Source: Agromyces larvae (GTDB taxonomy: Bacteria; Actinomycetota; Actinomycetes; Actinomycetales; Microbacteriaceae). Taken from it: DNA of 64,000 bases. Shown here one piece after another: positions 26,334 to 33,659 of the stretch (its first letter is position 1; the number at the start of each line of letters is the position of its first letter). The notes beneath the pieces were generated by a model. It was not told the origin of the DNA. It worked only from the letters and a program-made list of their open reading frames with translations, and searched no databases. The stretch spans positions 682,001-746,000 of the forward strand of contig NZ_CP094528.1 of NCBI RefSeq assembly GCF_022811705.1, in the 5' to 3' direction. The translations under genes and the position numbers were made by a program.

Positions 26334-27782
26334 TCAGGCTGCGGCCTCGACCGCGGGCGTCGGTTCGAGGTGCTCGACGCGCACCTTGGGCATCGCGAGC
26401 GCGGCGAGCAGCATGAGCACCGCGGTCACCGCGACCCCGATGAACACCGCCTCCGTCGCGTTGACCACGGCGGCGGGGTTCTGCGCACCGCCGGGGGTGT
26501 CGAGCAGGAACGCGTTCGCGATCGCGCCGAACACCGCGACGCCCACGGCGCTGCCTGCTGACCGCGAGAACGCGTTCAGCCCGGTCACGACGCCGCGCTC
26601 GTGCCATCCGACCGATGACTGCGCCGCGATCAGGCTCGGCGCGGCCACCCAGCCGAGCCCGAAGCCCATGACGAACGCGACCCCCGCGACCGACCACGGA
26701 TTCGGGTACGGGGCGATCGCGATCAGCCCGAGGGAGCCGACGACCACGATCGTCGCCCCGATGAGCACGGTCGCTCGGAACCCGAATCGCAGGTACATCC
26801 GGCCCGCCTGGGACGCGGCGAGCGGCCAGCCGAGCGTGAGCGCGGCGACCGCGACGCCCGCGACGAGCGGAACCACTCGGATCGACCCCTCGAGGTAGGT
26901 GGGCACGTACGACGTGATGCCGATCATCACCGCACCGACGCCCACGCCGATGAGCGTCGTCGTCGAGATGAGCCGCCGGCCGAACAGCGAAAGGTCGAGC
27001 ACCGGTTCGGCGGCGCGCCGCTCGACGAGGGCGAACGCGACGAGCGCGGCCGCGCCGAGGCCGAACGCCGCGACCGTCTGCCACGACGCCCACGGCCAAG
27101 CGTGCCCACCTTCGAGCAGGGCCAGGATCACCGACGTCAATCCCACCGTGAGCAGCACCGCACCGGCGACGTCGATGCGGTGCCGGCGGCGCTCGACCCG
27201 CTCGTGGTAGTTGCGCAGGAGCATCGCGCCCGCGATCAGGCACAGCGGGACGTTCACGAAGAAGATCCACCGCCAGGAGGCGAACTGGCTGAACACGCCG
27301 CCGAGCGCCGGACCCACCACCGACGAGATCGCCCACACGCTCGCGATGTACCCCTGCACCTTCGCCCGCTCGGCGACGGTGTACACATCGCCCACGATGG
27401 TCATCGCCATCGGCGCCACTGCGCCGGCGCCGAGCCCCTGCACCGCGCGGAACGCGATCAGCGCCGGCATGCTCCATGCGAAGCCGCACAGGATGGAACC
27501 GAGCAGGAACAGCCCGACCCCGATCAGGATCACCGGCTTGCGCCCGATGGTGTCGGCGAGCTTCGAGTAGATCGGCACCGACACCGACTGCGCGAGCAGG
27601 TACACCGAGAACAGCCATGGGAACTGCTCGAACGACCCCAGGTCCTTCACCACACTCGGCACCGCCGTGGCCAGGATCGTCGCGTCGATCGCGATGAGCC
27701 CCGTCGAGAGCATGAGGGCGATGAGGATCGGCCCACGCTCGGAACGGAATCCGACGGCGGAGGCTGTTGCGGGTGAGGCCAT
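26334..27782 (-). CDS. MFS drug exporter, DHA2-like family
   Basis: The protein has about 482 aa and I count about 14 hydrophobic segments, as in the DHA2 group of proton-driven multidrug exporters. The loop 2-3 motif appears as KLADTIGRKPVILIG and the segment FRAVQGLGAGAVAPM matches motif B. ATG 27782 is chosen because hydrophobic sequence begins soon after (residue 16); the longer reading upstream is basic and unlike a transporter. No regulator gene sits beside it. The substrate is unknown. Confidence 0.9.
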   Translation of the reverse strand: MASPATASAVGFRSERGPILIALMLSTGLIAIDATILATAVPSVVKDLGSFEQFPWLFSVYLLAQSVSVPIYSKLADTIGRKPVILIGVGLFLLGSILCGFAWSMPALIAFRAVQGLGAGAVAPMAMTIVGDVYTVAERAKVQGYIASVWAISSVVGPALGGVFSQFASWRWIFFVNVPLCLIAGAMLLRNYHERVERRRHRIDVAGAVLLTVGLTSVILALLEGGHAWPWASWQTVAAFGLGAAALVAFALVERRAAEPVLDLSLFGRRLISTTTLIGVGVGAVMIGITSYVPTYLEGSIRVVPLVAGVAVAALTLGWPLAASQAGRMYLRFGFRATVLIGATIVVVGSLGLIAIAPYPNPWSVAGVAFVMGFGLGWVAAPSLIAAQSSVGWHERGVVTGLNAFSRSAGSAVGVAVFGAIANAFLLDTPGGAQNPAAVVNATEAVFIGVAVTAVLMLLAALAMPKVRVEHLEPTPAVEAAA

Positions 27783-27885
27783 ACTGAACCCAAGTCGGTG
27801 ATGCGGGGCGGGTATTCCGCCTTCACGGGAATCGGCCGCCGCCGGCAGTCGTCGGCGGGCCCGACTCGGGCGATACCCTCGCAGC

Positions 27886-28134
27886 ATGGAGGTCACCGTG
27901 CGCGTGAAGCCCGGCAGTCGCCGCGGCCCGCTCGTCGAGGCGGCAATCGATGACCCCGCTGCGTCGCTCATCGTGCACGTGCGCGAGCGGGCGGTCGACG
28001 GCGCGGCGAACCGCGGGGTCATCGAGGCGGTCGCGGCCCACTTCGGCGTGCCGCGCCGACGGGTCGAGATCGTGCGCGGCGAGACCGCGCGCATCAAGCG
28101 CATCAGGGTGGAGGGCACGGATGTCACGGGCTGA
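27886..28134 (+). CDS. YggU/DUF167 family protein
   Basis: The protein has 82 aa. VTVRVKPGSRRGP and HVRERAVDGAANRGVIEAVAAHFGVP match the small DUF167 (YggU) family of unknown function. The ATG follows TACCCT (27874-27879) by 6 nt, a leaderless start. Its end overlaps the CHAD gene by 14 bp. Confidence 0.9.
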   Translation: MEVTVRVKPGSRRGPLVEAAIDDPAASLIVHVRERAVDGAANRGVIEAVAAHFGVPRRRVEIVRGETARIKRIRVEGTDVTG

Positions 28135-29035
28135 CCGGCACGGAACGGATGACGCGACCGCCGGTCGCGCGATCGTCGAGGTGCTGACGCGGTACGCCCA
28201 CGAGCTGCCGGGGCTGCTGCGCTCGGCAGCTGCTGACGAGCCCGACGCGGTGCACCAGGCGCGCATCCTCGTGCGCCGCGCCCGCAGCGTGCTCGGTGCC
28301 GGCAAGCGGTGCTTCGAGGCGGGTGCCGCCGACGGCGTGCGCGACCTGCTCGAAGGACTCGGCGACGAGCTCGGCGCCGTGCGGGATCTCGAGGTGCGGA
28401 TCCGGCACGCCGAGGAGCACGTCGGCGTCGGCGCCGATGAGACCGTGGTCGAGCGGCTCATCGTCGCGGAGCGCGCCAGGTACCGGGCGGCGCACGAGCG
28501 CCTCGTCGTCGCGATCGATGCGGCCGGGCCGGTGCACGGTGCGCTGGCTGCGTTCGTGGGGGAGCCGCCGACGTCGACTCGCGGTGAGCGTGCCGCCGCC
28601 GACGGACTCGCCGCCGTGCTGCGCCACGAGCTCCGCCGGGTGCGCCGAGCCGAGCGGCGCGCCGTCGGCGACCTCGAGTCGCTGCACCGCCTGCGCCGGA
28701 CGGCGCGTCGGCTTCGCTACGTCGCCGAGGCGTTCACCGACTCGCCGGCCCCGGTGTTTTCCGCGGAGGCCGGCGTCGCCGCGCTCGGTGACGCGGCGAA
28801 GGTCGTGCAGGACGCGCTCGGTGATCACCGCGATGCCGTGCTGTTCGCGCTGCAGGTGCGAGACGCCGAGCAGGCCGCCCGCGTCGCCGACGAGCCGACC
28901 GGCGAGTACGGGCTCATCGCCGGCGCGGCCTTCGCCGCAGCGCACGACCGCATCGAGTCGCTGCCGGCGGCACTCGCCGACCTCTGGGATATCGCGGGTT
29001 CGAGCCCTGTCACCCGCCCAGTCGACGCTGCATGA
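28121..29035 (+). CDS. CHAD-domain protein
   Basis: The protein has 304 aa. VHQARILVRRARSVL, DLEVRIRHAEEH, LHRLRRTARRLRYVAEAF and DALGDHRDAV are the conserved basic helices and His/Arg pairs of CHAD domains, which bind polyphosphate. Unlike many family members it lacks an N-terminal CYTH (triphosphatase) domain. ATG 28121 is coupled to the DUF167 gene. The end overlaps the convergent GNAT gene by 26 bp. Confidence 0.88.
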   Translation: MSRADRHGTDDATAGRAIVEVLTRYAHELPGLLRSAAADEPDAVHQARILVRRARSVLGAGKRCFEAGAADGVRDLLEGLGDELGAVRDLEVRIRHAEEHVGVGADETVVERLIVAERARYRAAHERLVVAIDAAGPVHGALAAFVGEPPTSTRGERAAADGLAAVLRHELRRVRRAERRAVGDLESLHRLRRTARRLRYVAEAFTDSPAPVFSAEAGVAALGDAAKVVQDALGDHRDAVLFALQVRDAEQAARVADEPTGEYGLIAGAAFAAAHDRIESLPAALADLWDIAGSSPVTRPVDAA

Positions 29036-29606
29036 CGACCCGGGTCGCGGTCGGACGTGCGACCACGTCGAACCCCGCCCCGACGAACATCGAGACCGTG
29101 CCGACGTACAGCTCGGCGGCGGAGGCCTTCGACTTCGCCGACGGGTCGATGGCGTAGCCCTCGACGACACGCGCGCCGTGGGCGGCAGCGTGCTCGACCG
29201 CGGCTCGTGCGAGCCCGCCGGCGACGCCTCGCCGTCGGTGCGCCCGCGGCACCACGAAACAGGTCAGCGCCCACACGCCGTCGTCGTCGAGGTCGGGCTG
29301 CGCGCTGCCGTCGGCGACGATGCGGCTCGTGCGCAGCCGGGGCAGCCGCGACCGCGGCTCGATCGCCACCCAACCCACCGGTGCGTCGCCGTCGTAGGCG
29401 ATGAGACCGGGGTCGGTCGAGGCATCCGCCACCTGGTCGGCGAGCCGAGCGCGCAGCTCGGGAACCGACTCGCGCCAGTCGGAGCCGGGGATCTTGAACC
29501 ACTGGCACCAGCAGGTCGCGGGGTCGCCACGGGTGCCGAAGACCGCCTCGACGTCGGCGAAGGGCACGGTGTGGGCGGGGACGATGCGGAACTCGCTGCC
29601 GGCCAT
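29010..29606 (-). CDS. GNAT family N-acetyltransferase
   Basis: The protein has 198 aa. The acetyl-CoA loop is FVVPRAHRRRGVAGGLARAA, preceded by the usual beta strand (WALTCFVV). The N-terminal third contains CWCQW, a pattern found in a subgroup of actinobacterial GNATs. ATG 29606 lies 6 nt after TATCGT (29617-29612), a leaderless start. The substrate is unknown. Confidence 0.85.
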   Translation of the reverse strand: MAGSEFRIVPAHTVPFADVEAVFGTRGDPATCWCQWFKIPGSDWRESVPELRARLADQVADASTDPGLIAYDGDAPVGWVAIEPRSRLPRLRTSRIVADGSAQPDLDDDGVWALTCFVVPRAHRRRGVAGGLARAAVEHAAAHGARVVEGYAIDPSAKSKASAAELYVGTVSMFVGAGFDVVARPTATRVVMQRRLGG

Positions 29607-29685
29607 GCGGCCACGATAGTCGCGGCATCCGACACGATGGCTCGTTCTCCGGAGGTCCGCAGAATCGTGAAGTACATTCATGATG

Positions 29686-30165
29686 ATGTCAGTTCACGAA
29701 ATCCCCACCACCGTGCTCGATCGGCTGCTGCAGATCGGCGCGCTGTTCGACAAGGACATGGCGCGCGCGTTCGCCGGCACCGGGCTCACGCCGGCGAGGG
29801 TGCGTGCGCTCTGGGTGGTCCGCCACCTCGGGCCGCAGACGCAGCACGCCCTGGCCGAGCACCTCGAAGTGAGCGCCCGCAATGTGACGGGCCTGGTGGA
29901 CGGGCTCGTGGCATCCGGTCATGTCCGACGCACCCCGCACCCGACCGACCGCCGCGCGGTGCTGGTCGAGCTCACCGAGCGCGCGGATGCCGACATGACC
30001 CGGATGCAACGCGACCACGCCGAACTCTCGGCGCTGCTGCTCGCCGCCGTGGCCCCCGCCGATCGGGCCGCGTTCGAACGCGGCGTCGCTGCGGTGGCCG
30101 ATCGGCTCGCGGAACTCGTCGCGGACGCCGACGCTTCCGCGCCGGTCGAGGAGTCGGCACGATGA
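29686..30165 (+). CDS. MarR-family transcriptional regulator
   Basis: The protein has about 159 aa. The winged helix is visible (LTPARVRALWVVRHLGPQT, QHALAEHLEVSARNVTGLV, DRRAVLVELTERG-like wing). Three ATGs stand in a row (29680, 29683, 29686); the last lies 7 nt after TACATT (29673-29678) and is the likely leaderless start. Its stop overlaps the ATG of the next gene (ATGA), which is frameshifted, so the two are coupled. The ligand is unknown. Confidence 0.85.
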   Translation: MSVHEIPTTVLDRLLQIGALFDKDMARAFAGTGLTPARVRALWVVRHLGPQTQHALAEHLEVSARNVTGLVDGLVASGHVRRTPHPTDRRAVLVELTERADADMTRMQRDHAELSALLLAAVAPADRAAFERGVAAVADRLAELVADADASAPVEESAR

Positions 30166-30654
30166 CCGCCGTCGAGACGCAGCGCTCCGAGGCATCCGTC
30201 TGGTCGCGGGCCGGTCGCCTCGCCCTGCGCGTCCTGCGCATGGAGCTGCGCGTCTACGACAGCATCGCGCGACTGATCGTTCGCCGGCCGAAGATCGAGC
30301 GCGGCGGCTCCGGGTTCTCCTTCCACCGGCCGGTGCGAGATCGACGTGCCGATCACCTGGGACGACATCGCGTCGATCGCGATCGACCACCGCGTCGACG
30401 AACCGAAGTCGCCGCGGTTCGTCGAGGGCGACGGGCCCGACGCGCCGCGCGCCCTCGTGCTGCGGATGCAGGACGCGACCAACATCGAGATCGTGCTCGA
30501 ACGCCCCGTCGTCGCTGCGCTGCCGGGGCGACCGCCGCGCGGCGGCGCGCGGACCGTCGGCGTGGTGCGGTTCTGGGCGGACGACCCGCGCGGGTTGCTC
30601 GCGGCGGCTCGGCCGTTCCTGGTGGACGAAGCACCCGGGTCGCCGAGGCGATAG
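30162..30654 (+). pseudogene. Frameshifted small hypothetical gene coupled to marR
   Basis: From ATG 30162 one frame reads about 57 good codons ending FSFHRPV (to 30335). Then the sense switches to the +1 frame, where EIDVPITWDDIASIAIDH continues directly from 30337 to a stop at 30652-30654. One extra base (C at 30336) or a loss of two bases explains it. Joined, the product is about 163 aa. A basic amphipathic N-terminus (LALRVLRMELRVYDSIARLIV) precedes a beta-rich C-terminal part. The family is not recognised. Alternatives are a sequencing error, programmed shifting, or a separate gene from GTG 30346. Confidence 0.6.
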
Positions 30655-30725
30655 CGGGCTCGGATGCCTCGGAGCTGCGCCGCACGGCGAGGCGCGCGTG
30701 GTCAAAGCCCGGCTCCGGATGCCGC

Positions 30726-30760
30726 TATGATGGACGAGTTGCCTCCGAGCAATCGGAGGC
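30726..30760 (+). promoter_or_regulatory. tRNA-Pro promoter -10 and upstream hairpin
   Basis: TATGAT (30726-30731) is a good -10. A perfect 8-bp stem GCCTCCGA / TCGGAGGC with a GCAA tetraloop (30741-30760) ends 2 nt before the mature tRNA 5' end and would be in the precursor. Confidence 0.5.
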
Positions 30761-30762
30761 AT

Positions 30763-30836
<74 letters not shown>

Positions 30837-30847
30837 CCGAGTGAAAG

Positions 30848-30885
30848 AGTCCCGGTGAGAAGCGATTTCTCGCCGGGACTTCTCC
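30848..30885 (+). terminator. tRNA-Pro terminator
   Basis: AGTCCCGGTGAGA (30848-30860) pairs with TCTCGCCGGGACT (30868-30880) with one G-T wobble and a 7-nt loop, followed by TCTCCGTT. Confidence 0.75.
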
Positions 30886-31001
30886 GTTCCCGGCGGATTC
30901 GCCGAGATCGGCGAGACGAACAACCGGCGACACCCGGAAGTCGACCTCGCGCGGCCGGCCGGCGGCCGCGGATTCGCGTGATTCCGGGGGAGATGGCACC
31001 C

Positions 31002-31934
31002 TCACCGGAGGCCGGCGGTCGCGCCGCATCCGGACCCTCCGTCGCCGCCGGTGCCGTCCGCCCGGCCGAGGGCCGCGAGCACAGCGTTCGCATACGCCGA
31101 TGGATGGGTCATGTTGCCGTTGTGCCCGCCGGGAAACTCGAGCAGCTGCACGTCGCGGAGTCGCGCGAGACGCTCGGCGCAGCGCCGATCGAAGACGGCT
31201 TGAGGTGTCAGACCGCCGACCGCGGGCAGGATGCGTACCGGCGTCTCGCGCAGCTTCGCCGGATCCAGACGATCCGCGGCGATTGCCGAGAAGTCGACGC
31301 CCAGGAAGCGCGAGAAGTTCATCGCCCGCTGGTCATCCAAGGCCGGGAGTACGGCATCCGGCTCGGTCTGCTGGTTCGAGGGATCGATGCCGAGGGTCTT
31401 CGCCATGGGTGCGAGCGCTGCCCGCCAGCCCTGCGCGTGGAAGACGTCCTGACAGTGCTGCAGCTCGGCGCGGTGCAACGCCGCCTCCTCGTCTGGGAGC
31501 AGCCACGGTGCGACTGGCTCGTGCGCGATCAGCGTGGCGAGCCGATCCGGATGCTCGACCGCGACGTGCAATCCGATCACCGCTCCGATGCTGCAGCCGA
31601 GCATGACCGCGGGTTCCTCGGTCAGCCCGCCGAGGCCGGAGTCGCGTACCGCATCGATCAGGCGGACGGCGTCATCGGCGTGCGTCTCGATCGTCACAGG
31701 CCGTTCCTCCAGCGGCATGCTGCGGGAGAGTCCGCGGCGGTCGTACGTGACGACCGTGAAGTGCCGGGCGAGCCGGTCGGCGAGCATCGAACTGCGATCC
31801 GCGTCGCCCTCGCCGCTCTCCGAGATCAACAGGAGGGGCCCGCTCCCACGGGTCTCGTAATAGAGATCCATTCCAGGCAGCGCCACAGTTGCGCGACGAC
31901 GGACGGGTGAGTGTTCCGTGATGGAGGAAGTCAT
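31002..31934 (-). CDS. Alpha/beta-fold hydrolase
   Basis: The protein has 310 aa. It has the nucleophile elbow GCSIGAV (Ser), an early HG-like loop region (RGSGPLLLISESG), TYDRRGLSRS, and a late His in GGHNGNM, so the catalytic triad looks complete. Residues 285-310 are Gly-rich and probably disordered. It is divergent from a MarR regulator, and its promoter is covered by two palindromes, so MarR control is likely. The substrate is unknown. Confidence 0.88.
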   Translation of the reverse strand: MTSSITEHSPVRRRATVALPGMDLYYETRGSGPLLLISESGEGDADRSSMLADRLARHFTVVTYDRRGLSRSMPLEERPVTIETHADDAVRLIDAVRDSGLGGLTEEPAVMLGCSIGAVIGLHVAVEHPDRLATLIAHEPVAPWLLPDEEAALHRAELQHCQDVFHAQGWRAALAPMAKTLGIDPSNQQTEPDAVLPALDDQRAMNFSRFLGVDFSAIAADRLDPAKLRETPVRILPAVGGLTPQAVFDRRCAERLARLRDVQLLEFPGGHNGNMTHPSAYANAVLAALGRADGTGGDGGSGCGATAGLR

Positions 31935-31941
31935 GAAGCCG

Positions 31942-31996
31942 ACGTTACTCCATCAATATTGATGCATCAAGTACGATGTATTCGTTTTGATAGTAT
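31942..31996. promoter_or_regulatory. Divergent promoters with overlapping MarR operators
   Basis: Two perfect palindromes overlap: CATCAATATTGATG (31951-31964) and TTGATGCATCAA (31959-31970). For the hydrolase, TTGATG (31970-31965), a 17-bp spacer and TAACGT (31947-31942) form the promoter, so both palindromes cover the -35 and spacer. For the MarR gene, TAGTAT (31991-31996) ends 6 nt before ATG 32003. Confidence 0.75.
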
Positions 31997-32002
31997 TTGC
32001 GG

Positions 32003-32434
32003 ATGGATCCCATGGAGCTCTTCCTTCTCGGCAGGCGTTTGATGAAGATCGCGGAGAGCGCGCTCCCGGATGTCGGTGCAGGCCCCGCCGGCAACCGCAC
32101 GACGCTGCTCGCTGCCAGCGAGATCGCGGGGAACCCCGGCAGCACCGTCGGAGAGATCGCAGCGCGATCCGGACTTCCGCAGAGCGCGATCTCGCAGGCC
32201 GTCGCCCGCCTGGTGAAGGCGGGCTCCGTCGTGAGCGAGCCCGATCCGGCCGACGGTCGACGCACACTCCTGCGTCAGGCCGGCGAGACATCCGAGCGGG
32301 TGGCCGAGATCCGCGCCATCAGCATCCGCCCAGCGCTGGAGGCATTCACCGGCGGGGTAGACGCCGCGTCGCTCGACGCCATCGAGGGCGCACTTCGACA
32401 GCTGTCGACGGCGCTGCGGCCGCGCGAACGCTGA
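32003..32434 (+). CDS. MarR-type winged-helix regulator
   Basis: The protein has 143 aa. The DNA-binding part reads TTLLAASEIAGNPGSTVGEI, then ARSGLPQSAISQAVARLVKAG and a wing EPDPADGRRTLL. ATG 32003 is placed 6 nt after a TAGTAT -10 (leaderless); a TTG at 31997 is possible but poor. It likely represses itself and the divergent alpha/beta hydrolase through the palindromes between them. Downstream, 32435-32589 holds no gene that I can see. Confidence 0.85.
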   Translation: MDPMELFLLGRRLMKIAESALPDVGAGPAGNRTTLLAASEIAGNPGSTVGEIAARSGLPQSAISQAVARLVKAGSVVSEPDPADGRRTLLRQAGETSERVAEIRAISIRPALEAFTGGVDAASLDAIEGALRQLSTALRPRER

Positions 32435-32589
32435 CGCCGATCGACTCGGTCCCTCGCACCGAAGAGGGATCCGCTCCGCGTGCCGTCGGAATCCGTCTGC
32501 ATTCCTGCAACTCGTCGCGGCGGCGTGTCAGGTTCACCTCTGGTGCTCGGGTGTCCGATCAGTTGACCGCAGCGGGCCGGCGAGGTGAG

Positions 32590-33402
32590 CTAGTTGCGAT
32601 TCAGTCCGTGACGGCGGGTGTCGAGGGCGTCCTTGAAGTGGCGTTCAGCGGCGTCGATGTCCCGGGTCGGCGTGGCCGGATCGAAGACGCGCAGCAGTGA
32701 GAACCGGAAGCTCGTCGGCTCGAGGTTCCGCAGCTCGACGTTGCCGCCGTGCCCGTTCGTCGCATACGCGCTCCACCGCTGACGGATGTTCTCGGCGCCG
32801 TCCGCCTTGCCGACGTACTGACGCCCGTCGCGGGTGTCGGTGATGAGGTAGATGCCCACGACCGACGCGAGTGCGGTCCGCCACGATGCGTACCGATGCT
32901 CGCGCATCACGGCCTGCAGCTGTGCGTGGCCCAGGACGAGGCGGTCGAAGCCGGGGAACGGGATCGGCTCGGCGTCCGCGATCCCGACGACCGGGTAGCT
33001 CGCGGCGGTGGTGGCGTTCATCCGCCAGGTGCGCGGCGACCGCCAGCCGATCACGAGACGATTCCGCAGATCGGCCAGGTGCTCCGACTCGACGACGTCG
33101 AAGACCCGTCGGATGCCGTCATGCGAGATCTCGCCCCGGTTCTCCACGACCGACCACAGTCGCGCCTGGTCGCCGCCTTCCCGGATGAACACGACCCACA
33201 GACGAGGTGGTACAGCCGGGAACCGCTGCGTGTTCGCGGACTGGTTCCGCGTGTACTCGAGGATCTCCGCATCACTGGAGTCGGGGTGGATACCCGGCAG
33301 GCCGCTGTCTTCGTGCTCCCGCACGTAGGTGTGGCGGATCACGAGCGCCTGGGTGGGATCGATGCCTGCATCGAGCAGGATGGGGCCGAGGGTCAGGGCC
33401 AT
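32590..33402 (-). CDS. GIY-YIG nuclease-domain protein
   Basis: The protein has 270 aa. Residues 1-180 are an unrecognised alpha/beta domain (VVFIREGGDQARLW, RRVFDVVESEHLADLRN). Residues 182-253 form a GIY-YIG domain: GIY (183-185), YVG in place of YIG (196-198), then NIRQRW with the conserved Arg, and Glu253 in AAERHF as the likely metal ligand. The fusion resembles DUF/GIY-YIG proteins of restriction or repair type, but no partner methylase is nearby. It has AGGAAG ahead of ATG 33402. It is divergent from the large effector-like gene. Confidence 0.75.
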   Translation of the reverse strand: MALTLGPILLDAGIDPTQALVIRHTYVREHEDSGLPGIHPDSSDAEILEYTRNQSANTQRFPAVPPRLWVVFIREGGDQARLWSVVENRGEISHDGIRRVFDVVESEHLADLRNRLVIGWRSPRTWRMNATTAASYPVVGIADAEPIPFPGFDRLVLGHAQLQAVMREHRYASWRTALASVVGIYLITDTRDGRQYVGKADGAENIRQRWSAYATNGHGGNVELRNLEPTSFRFSLLRVFDPATPTRDIDAAERHFKDALDTRRHGLNRN

Positions 33403-33659
33403 GAGGGATCGGTTCTTCCTGTTCTGCCACGGAGCTGCCTCTCACGGTATCGGTGGCGAGCGACATCGCGTCGGGGGCGCCGCAGCGTCGCACCGGCGGT
33501 GCTCGACGCCGCACCGCGGATCCGTCGCCCCCTCGGGCATCGATCGCTGCCCGAACCGCTGCGCGGAAGCTCTGGACGCACCATCCGGTGCGCGCGGAGA
33601 TGGATGCTCCGGATGACTCGAGGGGGCGTGTGCCGATCCACGAACGAGGCGACCGAAGC

